A stretch of DNA of 64,000 nucleotides, from positions 930,001-994,000 of the forward strand of contig CAWDUQ010000001.1 of NCBI GenBank assembly GCA_963805495.1. Direction: 5' to 3'. Position numbers and translations under genes: made by a program. This DNA comes from DAHUXD01 sp963805495. Its GTDB lineage: Bacteria > Acidobacteriota > Thermoanaerobaculia > UBA5066 > Gp7-AA6. The first letter of the stretch is position 1. Every line of letters starts with the position of its first letter. This document shows positions 50,609 to 59,809 of this stretch, piece by piece. A model generated the notes under the pieces. It was not told the DNA's origin. It did no database searches and saw only the letters and a list, made by a program, of their open reading frames with translations.

Positions 50609-53422
50609 ATGGACAACCCGAGGCCCCGTTCCTGGATCGCCTTCGTGCTCCTCGCCGCGGCGACGCTGGCGGCCGAGTCGGCCCTGGCGTCTTCGTCGCT
50701 CCGCTTCCGCGGCAACGGAACGGGCGACATCGACCGCGTGAAGATCGCGATCGACGATCCGGCCACCGCCGCGGCCGGCCCTCCCGCCGACGTCGGCATG
50801 GCGGACTTCACGATCGAGTTCTGGATGAAGGCGAACGCCGCGGACGACCCGGCGCCGGCGGTCTCCTGCGGGTCGAACGTCGCCTGGCGCAACGGCCACG
50901 TCGTCGTCGACCGCGACCGGCTCGGCCTCGATCGCAAGTTCGGCGTGTCGATCGCGGGCGGCGCCGTCGTTTTCGGGGTCAGCGGCGACGGAACCGGCGA
51001 CCGGACGATCTGCGGCTCGCGGGCCGTCCTCGATTCGCGCTGGCACCACGTGGCGGTCGAGCGCCGGCGCTCGGACGGCCGGATGTGGGTCTACGTGGAC
51101 GGCATCCTCGACGCCGAGGGGGACGGGCCGGACGGCGACGTTTCCTATCCGGACGACGCAACGCCGGCCGGCGCGAACGACCCGTTTCTCGTCTTCGGCG
51201 CGGAAAAGCACGACGAGAACTCCGCTCTCCATCCTTCGTACGACGGCCTCCTCGACGAGGTCCGGATCTCCACGGTGCTGCGCTACTCGAGCGGCTTCAC
51301 GCGACCGAAGAGCCCTTTCGCCGCGGACGCCGACACCGCGGCCCTCTACCATCTCGACGAAGGCGCGGGCGACACCGTCGGGGACGCATCGGGCGCGGCC
51401 GGTGGCTCGTCGGACGGTTTACGCGCGTTCGGCGGCTCGCCGGCCGGGCCCGACTGGTCGAGCGACGTGGCGCCTCTGGGAGGGAACCCCTCCATTGCGT
51501 TCACCCCGGTGACCAACGCCGTCACCCAGCCGGTCCAGGTGACCTCCCCTCCGGGAGACTCCACGCGTCTCTTCATCGTGTCGCAGGGCGGAACGATCCG
51601 CATCGTCAAGAACGGCAGCCTCCTCGGGACCCCGTTCCTCAACATCGGCGCGCTGACCTCCGACGGCTCGGAGCAGGGACTCCTGTCCATGGCATTCGAT
51701 CCGGACTACGCCGGCAACGGCTTCTTCTACGTCTATTACACGAACAACCTCGTGGCGCCGGGCGACGTCACGCTGGCCCGCTATCACGTCTCGGGCAATC
51801 CCGACGTGGCCGATCCCGCGTCGGCCGCGATCCTGCTCGTCGTGCCCCACCCGACGAACTCCAATCACAACGGAGGGAACCTGATGTTCTCCCCGGTCGA
51901 CGGCAACCTCTACATGGGCACCGGCGACGGGGGCTCGGGAGGAGACCCGCCGAACAACGCGCAGAACAAGGACGTGCTGCTCGGCAAGCTGCTGCGCCTC
52001 GACGTCGGGGGCACGGGGGCGGTTCCCTGCGGCCAGTCGCTTCCGGCGCCCTACGCCGTGCCGCCCTCCAATCCTTTCGTGGGCGCGGCCGGCTGCGACG
52101 AGGTCTGGGCCTACGGGCTGCGCAACCCCTGGCGGTGGAGCTTCGACCGGGAGACGGGCGACCTGATCATCGGCGACGTGGGGCAGAACCTGTGGGAAGA
52201 GATCGATTTCACCCCGGCCGCGAGCACCGGCGGGGAGAACTACGGGTGGCGGATGATGGAGGGGTTTCACTGTTACGACCCCTCGAGCAACTGCAACGAC
52301 GGAAGCCTGACGCTGCCCATCCTCGAGTACGACCACACGCTCGGCTGCTCGGTCACCGGAGGGTTCCGCTACCGCGGGACGGCGATCCCGGGGCTCTACG
52401 GGGCCTACCTGTACGGCGACTACTGCACGGGCCGGATCTGGCGGGCCGAACAGGCCGGGGACGGGACCTGGACGTCTTCGCAGCTCATCGACAGCGCGTA
52501 CAACATTTCCGGCTGGGGCGAGGACCGGGCGGGGGAGCTCTACCTCACCGACCACAACGGCTCCGTATACGAGCTGACGCCGACGCCGAACCCGTCGCCG
52601 GTCGCGTCGGGACTTTCTCCGGCGGCCGTCATCGCGGGCGACCCGGGCTTCGAGCTGACGGTCGGCGGGACCGGCTTCGTCTACGGCTCGGTCGTGCGCT
52701 GGAACGGGGAAGACCGGCCGACGACCTTCGTTTCTTCGGCGACGCTCACGGCCGCGATCCCGGCCTCCGACATCGCTGCGGCCGGCAGCGCGCTCGTCAC
52801 GGTGTTTTCTCCGGCGCCCGGCGGGGGAACGTCCACTTCGCGCCAGCTCGACATCAATCCGACGTTTCTCGACGTTCCCCTCGACTCTTTCGCGTTCGCC
52901 TATATTCAGGCCGTCTTCGACGCGGGCGTGACCGGCGGCTGCGGCACCCGGATCTACTGCCCGGCCAGCGTGACGACGCGCGCACAGATGGCGGTCTTTC
53001 TGCTGAAGGCGTCGGAAGGCTCGAACTACATCCCGCCGCCCTGCTCGGGCGCCTTTTTCGGCGACGTTCCCTGCACCGGCGGCATCTTCGATCCGTGGAT
53101 CGAGGACCTCGCGGGCCGCGGCATCACCAGCGGCTGCGGGGGCGGCGACTACTGCCCGTCGGACCCGGTCACGCGCGCGCAGATGGCGGTCTTCCTCCTG
53201 AAGACCGATCAGGGGGTGCTCTACGTTCCGCCTCCGTGCAGCGGAATGGTCTTCGGCGACGTTGCCTGCACCGGCGGCATCTTCGATCCGTGGATCGAGG
53301 ACCTCGCGGGCCGCGGCATCACCGGCGGCTGCGGGGGCGGCGACTATTGTCCGGCGAACCCCGTGACCCGGGCGCAGATGGCGGTGTTTCTGGTCAAGAC
53401 CTTCGGACTGCCGCTGCCCTGA
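50609..53422 (+). CDS. Secreted LamG / sugar dehydrogenase-like propeller / TIG / SLH protein
   Basis: 937 residues with a signal peptide (~1-28). Residues ~31-238 look like a concanavalin/LamG domain (FTIEFWMKANA, WHHVAVERRRSDGRMWVYVDG, DGLLDEVRIS). Residues ~294-656 form a PQQ-dependent glucose/sorbosone dehydrogenase-type propeller (GLLSMAFDPDYAGNGFFYVYY, HNGGNLMFSPVDGNLYMGTGDGG, YGLRNPWRWSFDRETGDLIIGDVGQ, WEEIDF); the HNGG and GLRNPWR motifs are conserved. An IPT/TIG fold (~668-748) precedes three Cys-rich SLH-like repeats (~755-936). It would oxidise a sugar at the cell surface if PQQ is bound; that is inferred. Confidence 0.88.
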   Translation: MDNPRPRSWIAFVLLAAATLAAESALASSSLRFRGNGTGDIDRVKIAIDDPATAAAGPPADVGMADFTIEFWMKANAADDPAPAVSCGSNVAWRNGHVVVDRDRLGLDRKFGVSIAGGAVVFGVSGDGTGDRTICGSRAVLDSRWHHVAVERRRSDGRMWVYVDGILDAEGDGPDGDVSYPDDATPAGANDPFLVFGAEKHDENSALHPSYDGLLDEVRISTVLRYSSGFTRPKSPFAADADTAALYHLDEGAGDTVGDASGAAGGSSDGLRAFGGSPAGPDWSSDVAPLGGNPSIAFTPVTNAVTQPVQVTSPPGDSTRLFIVSQGGTIRIVKNGSLLGTPFLNIGALTSDGSEQGLLSMAFDPDYAGNGFFYVYYTNNLVAPGDVTLARYHVSGNPDVADPASAAILLVVPHPTNSNHNGGNLMFSPVDGNLYMGTGDGGSGGDPPNNAQNKDVLLGKLLRLDVGGTGAVPCGQSLPAPYAVPPSNPFVGAAGCDEVWAYGLRNPWRWSFDRETGDLIIGDVGQNLWEEIDFTPAASTGGENYGWRMMEGFHCYDPSSNCNDGSLTLPILEYDHTLGCSVTGGFRYRGTAIPGLYGAYLYGDYCTGRIWRAEQAGDGTWTSSQLIDSAYNISGWGEDRAGELYLTDHNGSVYELTPTPNPSPVASGLSPAAVIAGDPGFELTVGGTGFVYGSVVRWNGEDRPTTFVSSATLTAAIPASDIAAAGSALVTVFSPAPGGGTSTSRQLDINPTFLDVPLDSFAFAYIQAVFDAGVTGGCGTRIYCPASVTTRAQMAVFLLKASEGSNYIPPPCSGAFFGDVPCTGGIFDPWIEDLAGRGITSGCGGGDYCPSDPVTRAQMAVFLLKTDQGVLYVPPPCSGMVFGDVACTGGIFDPWIEDLAGRGITGGCGGGDYCPANPVTRAQMAVFLVKTFGLPLP

Positions 53423-53434
53423 AGGGCGACCGGG

Positions 53435-53440
53435 TATCGT
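53435..53440 (+). promoter_or_regulatory. -10-like box TATCGT, leaderless start
   Basis: TATCGT ends 10 bases before the sulfatase-like ATG at 53451, which lacks a Shine-Dalgarno. Confidence 0.35.
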
Positions 53441-53450
53441 CAGAGGCTCG

Positions 53451-55502
53451 ATGCGCGGGGCGGCGGCGCTGGTGGCGGCTTTCCTGTCGGGCGGCGGGGC
53501 CGCCGCGCGCGCGCCCGAGCCGCCGTCGATCGTTCTCGTCACGCTCGACACGACTCGCGGCGACCGGGTGGGGAGGCTCGAGAACGGCGCGCCGCTGACG
53601 CCCAACCTCGATGGCCTCGCGCGCTCGGGGACCCGATTCGCGCATGCCCTGACGCCCTCGCCGCTCACGCTGCCGGCGCACTGCAGCCTGATGACGGGCC
53701 TCGACCCCCCGGGACACGGGGTCCGCGACAACGGCGTGGCTTCGTTGCCGGAGGACGTGCCGACGCTCGCGGCCGTGCTCTCCCGGAAGGGGTACGCGAC
53801 CGGCGCGGTGATCGCCTCGCGGGTCCTCGACCGCCGATTCGGGCTCGCGCGCGGGTTCGAGACCTACGACGACGCGATCGTCGCCGAACAGACCGGTGAG
53901 CAAGGCTATCCGGAGCGCGACGCCGCGGCCGTGACCGGCGCGGCGCTCGCGTGGGCATCGAAGCTGCCGCCCGGGCGCCCGTACTTTCTATGGGTCCACT
54001 ACTACGACGCCCATTCCCCGTACGCGCCGCCGGGGGACTGGGCCGGCCGCAGCGCGGGGCAGCGCTACGACGGTGAGATCGCGTACGTCGATCGGGAGGT
54101 CGGGCGCCTGCTCGCGGGCCTTCCCGGGCAGAGGCGCGGGCGTCCGATCGTCGCGGCCGTCGGCGACCACGGGGAGATGCTCGGCGAGCACGGCGAGAAG
54201 GAGCACGGCGTGTTTCTGTATCGCGCCGCACTCGAGGTGCCGCTCGTGATCTCCGGCCCCGGAGTTGCGTCGGGCCGCGTCGTTTCGACCCCCGCTGCGA
54301 CGCGCGGACTCGCCGCGACGCTGCTTCGCCTCGCGGGGCTCTCCGCCGAAGCCGCTCCGTTCGGGCCGCCGCTGACCGGCATCGTGCCCGCCGACGTACC
54401 CTCGGGATCGGAGGCGGTGTACAGCGAGACCGACATGCCCGCATCGGCCTACGGCTGGAGTTCGCTCGCGGCCGCCACGGACACCCGGTTCCGCCTGGTC
54501 CTCGCTCCGCGCCCGGAGCTCTACGACTGGCGGGCGGACCCGGCGGAGAGCCGCAACCTGTGGGGCCGGGAACCGGAAGCCGCCCGGCGCCTGCAGCGGG
54601 TGATCGCCGACGCCGGCCGCGCCGCTCGCCGGGCGGCCCCGGCGCCTCCGTCGGCGGAGCTCTCCGAGTCGCTTCGCCGGCTCGGCTATCTCTCGGGCTC
54701 GACCGGCCGGCCGGGCTCGATCGATCCGAAGGACGGCATCCGGATGCTCGACGAGCTCGAAGCGGCCAAGGATCTGACGCGGCAGGGCAGGGCGCGCGAG
54801 GCCGCGGCCGCCCTCGAGGACCTCGTGAAACGCAGCCCCGGCAACGTCCCGTTCCTCGCCCGGCTGGCCGAGGCGCAGGCCGCGGCCGGGGAGACGGGAA
54901 AGGCGATCCGGACGCTCGGCGAGGCGCTCGCGTTGAACCCCGGTCTCGACTTCCTCCACCTCGAGTTTGCCCGGCTCTGCATGCAGGCGGGGCAGACCGA
55001 GGAGGCGCGGGCGTCGTACCGTCGCGCGCTCGCGCTCAACCCGCGTTTCGCCGCGGCCTGGCTCGGGCTGGCGGAGCTTGCGGCGCGGCACGGGCCACCC
55101 GGCGAGGAGCTCCGGATCCTCCGGGAGGGCGAAGCGGCCGGGTCCAACAGCGGCGCGCTCGCCGCGCGCCTGGCGCAGATCGAGCTCCCGGCGGGCGACG
55201 TCGACGCGGCTCAACGGCACGCGGAGGCCGCCATTGGCCGGCTTCCGACCTTCGCTCCCGGCTGGTGGGTCGCCGGGGAGGTGGCCGAACGGCAGGGAAG
55301 GACGGCCGACGCCATCCGATGCTTCGAAAGGGCGATCGCCCTCGGCCTCCAGGATCCCCGCGCGCTCGTGCATCTCGGCCGTCTGCTCGTCGAAGCGGGT
55401 CGATCCTCCGACGCGAGGCCCTATCTCGATCGGGCGGCGCGACTCGGCGAGGGCACGCCGCCGGGCGAGGAGGCCCGCCGCCTGCTCGAAGGCAACCCTT
55501 AG
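53451..55502 (+). CDS. Sulfatase-fold hydrolase with C-terminal TPRs
   Basis: 683 residues. Residues ~22-400 have the alkaline phosphatase/sulfatase fold: metal-binding TLDTTRGDRVG (D33), HYYDAHSPYAPP, and GDHGEMLGEHGEKEHG near 239. The position of the formylglycine cysteine or serine is taken by T73 in LTLPAHCSLMTG, so it is not a standard sulfatase; a Thr nucleophile as in phosphodiesterases or phosphatases of the superfamily is possible. Residues ~430-680 are TPR repeats (ALALNPGLDF, YRRALALNPRFAAAWLGLAELA). An N-terminal hydrophobic stretch suggests export. Substrate unknown. Confidence 0.87.
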   Translation: MRGAAALVAAFLSGGGAAARAPEPPSIVLVTLDTTRGDRVGRLENGAPLTPNLDGLARSGTRFAHALTPSPLTLPAHCSLMTGLDPPGHGVRDNGVASLPEDVPTLAAVLSRKGYATGAVIASRVLDRRFGLARGFETYDDAIVAEQTGEQGYPERDAAAVTGAALAWASKLPPGRPYFLWVHYYDAHSPYAPPGDWAGRSAGQRYDGEIAYVDREVGRLLAGLPGQRRGRPIVAAVGDHGEMLGEHGEKEHGVFLYRAALEVPLVISGPGVASGRVVSTPAATRGLAATLLRLAGLSAEAAPFGPPLTGIVPADVPSGSEAVYSETDMPASAYGWSSLAAATDTRFRLVLAPRPELYDWRADPAESRNLWGREPEAARRLQRVIADAGRAARRAAPAPPSAELSESLRRLGYLSGSTGRPGSIDPKDGIRMLDELEAAKDLTRQGRAREAAAALEDLVKRSPGNVPFLARLAEAQAAAGETGKAIRTLGEALALNPGLDFLHLEFARLCMQAGQTEEARASYRRALALNPRFAAAWLGLAELAARHGPPGEELRILREGEAAGSNSGALAARLAQIELPAGDVDAAQRHAEAAIGRLPTFAPGWWVAGEVAERQGRTADAIRCFERAIALGLQDPRALVHLGRLLVEAGRSSDARPYLDRAARLGEGTPPGEEARRLLEGNP

Positions 55503-55560
55503 GCGCCGGCCGGCGGTTCGGCCTGGCGCGCGTGTTCCGTTGCGGAAGTCTTGATGACAG

Positions 55561-55604
55561 GGGCGGCCCTCGCGGCCGCCCTCGGGCGGGGACGAGCCCC
55601 GCCC
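55561..55604. terminator. Double GC hairpin between convergent genes
   Basis: Two adjacent hairpins: GGGCGGCC/GGCCGCCC (55561-55568 with 55574-55581) and GGGCGGGG/CCCCGCCC (55584-55591 with 55597-55604). They lie between the convergent ends of the sulfatase-like gene and the ABC ATPase and could terminate both directions, although neither has a U-tract. The second hairpin shares its core with the GC-rich repeats at 49439 and 61693. Nothing else is visible in the 157-base gap. Confidence 0.5.
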
Positions 55605-55659
55605 CTCCATTTGCGGATCACGAACGGAACCTCGCGACCGCGCACTCGGTGTCTGCCGA

Positions 55660-56424
55660 CTAGACGCCTGCCGCGCCCACCACGTCCGTCTCGCCGAGGG
55701 ACCACTCGTGGTAGGCCTCGGTTACCGAAGCCGTGTCGCCGTCCCGCACGAGGCGGCCATGGTGGAGCCACAGGACGCGGTCGCAGTTGTCCTGGATCTG
55801 CTTGAGGGAGTGGGAGACGAGCATCATCGTCTTGCCCCGGTCGTGGAAGCCCTGCATGCGCTCCTCGCATTTGCGCTGGAACTTTTCGTCGCCGACCGAA
55901 AGCGCCTCGTCGACGAGGAGGATGTCGGGATCGGTGTCGGTCGCGACGGCGAACGCGAGCCGCGCGGCCATGCCGGTCGAGAACGTGCGGGCCGGCGCGT
56001 CGATGAAGTCCTCGAGCTCCGCCCACGCGACGATGCGCTCGAGGCGCTCGCGAACCTCGGCGCGGGAAAACCCGAGGAGCGCCCCCTGGAGCATGACGTT
56101 CTCGCGGCCGGTCAGCTCGCCGTGAAAGCCGAGGCCGAGCTCGAGGATCGGAGCGATCCTCCCGGCCACGAACACCCGGCCCTCCGATGGCGGCAGCACC
56201 CGCGAGATGACCCGGAAGAGCGTGCTCTTGCCGGCGCCGTTGCGGCCGACGACACCGACGCGCTCGCCCGGCTCGATGGAGAGATCGATCTCCTTGAGGG
56301 CCTCGAAGTCCTGGAAGCTCACGCGACGCTGGATGCGTCGGATCGTGTACTCCTTGAGCGAGTGGATGCGCTCCTTCGGCACGCGATACCGCAGGGCGAC
56401 ATGTTCGAGGCGGATGGCCGGCAT
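55660..56424 (-). CDS. wzt: Polysaccharide ABC exporter ATPase (Wzt/KpsT-like)
   Basis: 254 residues. Walker A GRNGAGKS at 60-67, signature FSTGMAARLAF around 148-158 (the STGM variant typical of polysaccharide exporters), Walker B ILLVDEALSVGD near 168, and H-loop LVSHSL. It drives export of O-antigen, capsule or teichoic-acid-like glycans across the inner membrane together with the permease five bases upstream. The long C-terminal carbohydrate-binding domain of some Wzt proteins is missing, so chain-end recognition may be absent. Last gene of the glycan operon. Confidence 0.93.
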   Translation of the reverse strand: MPAIRLEHVALRYRVPKERIHSLKEYTIRRIQRRVSFQDFEALKEIDLSIEPGERVGVVGRNGAGKSTLFRVISRVLPPSEGRVFVAGRIAPILELGLGFHGELTGRENVMLQGALLGFSRAEVRERLERIVAWAELEDFIDAPARTFSTGMAARLAFAVATDTDPDILLVDEALSVGDEKFQRKCEERMQGFHDRGKTMMLVSHSLKQIQDNCDRVLWLHHGRLVRDGDTASVTEAYHEWSLGETDVVGAAGV

Positions 56425-56429
56425 GCCGA

Positions 56430-57272
56430 TCAGCTCCAGTAGGCCAGGTCGTCGGACCGGTGGCAGAAATACACCCAGCCGGTCACCAGGACGGCGACCG
56501 CGAAGGCGAGCGAGACGACGACGAGCTCGGCCGAGGGCAGCACGCCGTCGTAGATCGGCTTCCGGAAGACCTGGATGAGGTGGTACATCGGATTGAGCGA
56601 CAGCCAGACGCGGTACCGGGACGGCACGATCGACGGTTCGTAGACGATCGGCGTCAGGAAGAACCAGGTCTGGACGATCACGGCGTACATCTCGCGCACG
56701 TCGGTGAAGCGCGAGGTCACGGTGAAGAGGAGCAGGCTGACGCCGGCCGTGAACATCGCGAGGATCAGGATCGACACCGGCAGGAACGCCCACGTCGCGT
56801 GGAGCGGGAAGCCGGTGACCACGATGATGAGGACGAGCGGCACGAGCGACAGCACGAGGTTGACGAGGCCGCCCCCCAGGGCGGAGGCCACGAAGACCGA
56901 ACGCGGCACGAACATTCGGCGGGCGATGTCGTTGGACGCCTGGGTCTGCGCGGCCGCCGCGACCGAGGTCTGCGAGAAAAAGGCCCAGAAGATCTGGCCC
57001 GCCATGAAGTACACGGGATAGTTCGCGACCGCGGTCTTCAGCATCGCCGAGAAGACGAGCGTCAGGGCGATCATGTTGAGAAGCGGCGCGAGCATCGTCC
57101 AGACGAGCCCGAGGACCGAGCGCTTGTATCGGACCTTGATGTCGCGGATGACGAGCTCGTGCGCGAGACCGCGATAGCGCCAGAGGTTTTCGGCCTCCTC
57201 GATCCACCGCGGGCGCCTCCGGGCCGAGTCGTAAACGTCCGGGGAGCGGGCCGGCGTCCTCACGTCCGCCAT
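56430..57272 (-). CDS. wzm: Polysaccharide ABC exporter permease (Wzm-like, ABC-2)
   Basis: 280 residues with six predicted helices in the ABC-2 pattern. The cytoplasmic N-terminus (RGLAHELVIRDIKVRYKRSVLG) and the motif LVWTMLAPLLNMIALTLVFS are typical of O-antigen/capsule exporters, as is the late LSLNPMYHLIQVFRKPIYDG. It forms the membrane channel of the exporter with the ATPase that follows. The start is a single base after the glycosyltransferase stop. Confidence 0.93.
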   Translation of the reverse strand: MADVRTPARSPDVYDSARRRPRWIEEAENLWRYRGLAHELVIRDIKVRYKRSVLGLVWTMLAPLLNMIALTLVFSAMLKTAVANYPVYFMAGQIFWAFFSQTSVAAAAQTQASNDIARRMFVPRSVFVASALGGGLVNLVLSLVPLVLIIVVTGFPLHATWAFLPVSILILAMFTAGVSLLLFTVTSRFTDVREMYAVIVQTWFFLTPIVYEPSIVPSRYRVWLSLNPMYHLIQVFRKPIYDGVLPSAELVVVSLAFAVAVLVTGWVYFCHRSDDLAYWS

Positions 57273-57273
57273 G

Positions 57274-58566
57274 CTAGGAGGCGTCCGGCAGATTGAGGAT
57301 CCAGGAATCGAGCGCGGCCGCGCGGACGTCCCAGGTGTTCTCCCGCGCGAAGTCCCGCCGGAGCGCCGCCGTCGCGAAGGCCTCGGCCGCCGAGGCCGAG
57401 ATCTCGCGGGCGAACTGCTCCGGCGTCGAGGCGAGCCGGACGATGCCGCGTCCGACGAAGGGCCGGAGGGAGTCCATGGGCGTGGCCACGACCGGGCGTC
57501 CGGCCGCCGCCGCTTCGTAGACCTTGACGGGATCGGTCGCGTGGGTCAGCGGCGAAAGCCGGAACGGGATGATCTCGACGTCGAAAAGGGAACGCAACTG
57601 CGGAAGGTCCCGATGGGGCCGCTCGCCGTGGAAGACGACGTTCGCGCAGGGCGTCACGCGGGCCGCGTCGCTCTCTTTCCCGCCGACGATCTCGAACCGC
57701 CAGGTCGGCGCCAGCGCCGCCAGCCGCGCGAGGAGCTCGCCGTCGAACCACTCGTCGACCGCTCCGACATAGCCGATGGTCAGGGGCCCGTGCGGCGCGG
57801 GCGGCGCGACGTGGGCGAAGAGCTCGAAGTCGCAGGCATTGGGAAGGAGGCGGCAGGAGCCTTTCCCGCCATCCAGGCGGCGGCGAAGCGCCTCCGACGT
57901 CGCCACGACGAGATCGGCGCCCCGAACGAGGTCCCGTTCCGCGTCGGCCAGGGCGGCCGGCCGGTTGGTCGCGAAGGCTTCGTGGGCATCGAGACAGTCG
58001 TAGACGACCCGCCACCCGAAGCGCTCCTTGAGCGCGGCCGCGAGGGGGGCCCAGAAAGGCGATTCGACGAGAAGCACCGGCCGGCCGAGCGCGAAACGTT
58101 CCTTCGCGGCGGAGAGGGAATCGAGCGCCCGCGCGAGCGGGCGTCCGCGCAGGCGCGTGCCGGGCAGGTCCTCCCGGCGGGGCCCCTCGAGCGGCAGGAG
58201 TGTGACGCCCGGGCCGGCGCCGACAGGCTCCCGGGGCTCGTCCGTGCCCGCGACCGAGCCGTAGAAGACGCGTCGCCCGCGGCGCGCGAGGGCCTCGGCG
58301 AGCTGCTGCGGCCGCTGCCGCCGGTAACTCCAGGCGATCACCGGAAGAACGATGACGTCCTCGCGGCCCGGCCGGGCGGGGCCCGGCGCAAGAGGCAGCC
58401 ACGCGTGCTCCGCCGCGGGCTTGCGCAGGCCGAGCAGCCGCTCGGGCGGGATGCGGCGGCGCAGGGCGCGCCGCCACGACAGCGGCGTGAGCCGGCGGCC
58501 GAAAGCGTAGATCCGGCCGCGCAGACCCGATTCCCAGTCCTCCGTCATGCGTCCCAAGGCTCTCAC
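57274..58566 (-). CDS. Group 1-type glycosyltransferase
   Basis: 430 residues from a GTG in a GTGA overlap with wecB; an ATG six codons inside (58548) is an alternative. GT-B features: ALPVIAWSYRR-like N-terminal VLPVIAWSYRRQRPQQLAEAL, VVYDCLDAHEAFATN, DLVVATSEALRRRL, TIGYVGAVDEWFD, and donor-site ATDPVKVYEAAAAGRPVVATPM. This resembles teichuronic/exopolysaccharide glycosyltransferases (TuaH/WsaF-like). It probably adds a sugar to the glycan exported by the next two gene products. Donor and linkage are unknown. Confidence 0.88.
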   Translation of the reverse strand: MRALGRMTEDWESGLRGRIYAFGRRLTPLSWRRALRRRIPPERLLGLRKPAAEHAWLPLAPGPARPGREDVIVLPVIAWSYRRQRPQQLAEALARRGRRVFYGSVAGTDEPREPVGAGPGVTLLPLEGPRREDLPGTRLRGRPLARALDSLSAAKERFALGRPVLLVESPFWAPLAAALKERFGWRVVYDCLDAHEAFATNRPAALADAERDLVRGADLVVATSEALRRRLDGGKGSCRLLPNACDFELFAHVAPPAPHGPLTIGYVGAVDEWFDGELLARLAALAPTWRFEIVGGKESDAARVTPCANVVFHGERPHRDLPQLRSLFDVEIIPFRLSPLTHATDPVKVYEAAAAGRPVVATPMDSLRPFVGRGIVRLASTPEQFAREISASAAEAFATAALRRDFARENTWDVRAAALDSWILNLPDAS

Positions 58567-59657
58567 GCCGGGCGCTCGAACGGTTCGAAAGGGCGCCCCA
58601 TCAGGATCGAGGCGATGCGCTCGGCGGCCCGGCCGTCGCCGTAGGGATTCGTCCCGGTCATCCGGCGGCGCGCCGCGCCGTCGGACAGCAGGACGGCGGC
58701 TTCACCCACGATCGCGTCCTCGTCGGTTCCGACGAGGCGGGCGAGGCCGGCTTCGACACCCTCGGGCCTCTCGGTCTTCTCGCGCAGCACGAGCACGGGC
58801 TTGCCGAACGTGGGCGCCTCCTCCTGGATTCCTCCGGAGTCGGTCAGGATCAGCCGGGCGCGCCGCATGAGACGCACGAGCGCCAGATAGTCGAGCGGCT
58901 CGACGAGCTCGACGTTCGAGAACGTCGCGTTGCGGCGGACGACGTCCCGGACGTTGGGGTTGGGGTGGATGACGTGCACGAACCGCGTGTCCGGAAAGCG
59001 TCCGGCGAGGCGCCCGATCGCGCGCACCACCCGCTCGAGCGGCTCGCCGAAGCTCTCGCGCCGGTGCGCGGTGATGAGGACGAGGTCTTCCTCGGCCACC
59101 GCGCCCTCGCGGCCGGCGATCTCTTCGAGGGCGTCGACGACGGTGTTGCCCGTCAGAAAGACCCTGTCCGCCGGGACCTCCTCCGCCGCAAGGGCCCGCG
59201 CGGCCCGACGTGTCGGAACGAAGTTGGCGGCGGAGACCAGGTCGACGACGCGCCGGTTCATTTCCTCGGGGAACGGGTGGTCGAAGTCGCCGGTTCGGAG
59301 CCCCGCCTCGACATGGCCGATGCGCACCCGGCGATGAAACGCCGCCAGGGCCGCGGCCATTGCCGTCGTCGTGTCGCCCTGGACGAGGAGCCAGTCCGGC
59401 GCCTCGCGGGCGAGGACGTCGTCGAGACCCGCGAGGACACGCGCGGCGAGCGCGTTGATCGTCTGGTTCGGGCGCATCAGGTCGAGGTCGATCTCCGGCG
59501 TCAGGCCGAAGAGCGTGAAGACCTGGTCGAGCATCTCCCGATGCTGCGCGGTCGCGCAGACGACGACGCGCGCTCCGGGCTCGTGCTGGAGGCGGCGGAT
59601 GACCGGAGCCATCTTGATGGCCTCGGGGCGCGTGCCGACGACGACGAGGAGCTTCAT
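58563..59657 (-). CDS. wecB: UDP-N-acetylglucosamine 2-epimerase (non-hydrolysing)
   Basis: 364 residues from the ATG at 59657 (MKLLVVVGTRPEAIKMAPVI), which matches the family N-terminus; an ATG 23 codons earlier adds an implausible Pro/Arg-rich leader. Conserved motifs: VQGDTTTAMAAALAAF, GHVEAGLRTGDFDHPFPEEMNR, LITAHRRESFG, HPNPNVRD, LTDSGGIQEEAPTFGKPVLVLR. It interconverts UDP-GlcNAc and UDP-ManNAc, supplying ManNAc for a surface polysaccharide. First gene of the glycan operon; a TACAAT box on the minus strand at 59725-59730 is a possible promoter. Confidence 0.95.
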   Translation of the reverse strand: MKLLVVVGTRPEAIKMAPVIRRLQHEPGARVVVCATAQHREMLDQVFTLFGLTPEIDLDLMRPNQTINALAARVLAGLDDVLAREAPDWLLVQGDTTTAMAAALAAFHRRVRIGHVEAGLRTGDFDHPFPEEMNRRVVDLVSAANFVPTRRAARALAAEEVPADRVFLTGNTVVDALEEIAGREGAVAEEDLVLITAHRRESFGEPLERVVRAIGRLAGRFPDTRFVHVIHPNPNVRDVVRRNATFSNVELVEPLDYLALVRLMRRARLILTDSGGIQEEAPTFGKPVLVLREKTERPEGVEAGLARLVGTDEDAIVGEAAVLLSDGAARRRMTGTNPYGDGRAAERIASILMGRPFEPFERPA

Positions 59658-59809
59658 GCAGGTTGCGTCCCGCCGAACCGCGCGGCGGCCGCCGGGTGGT
59701 GCCGCCGAGGGCGGGCCTCGGGGCATTGTACGGGCTTTCGCACGGGGAGCGCGCGGCGAAAATCAGGCAACGCGCGGCGCGGCCGAGAGTAGACTTCGGG
59801 CCGAGAGCC

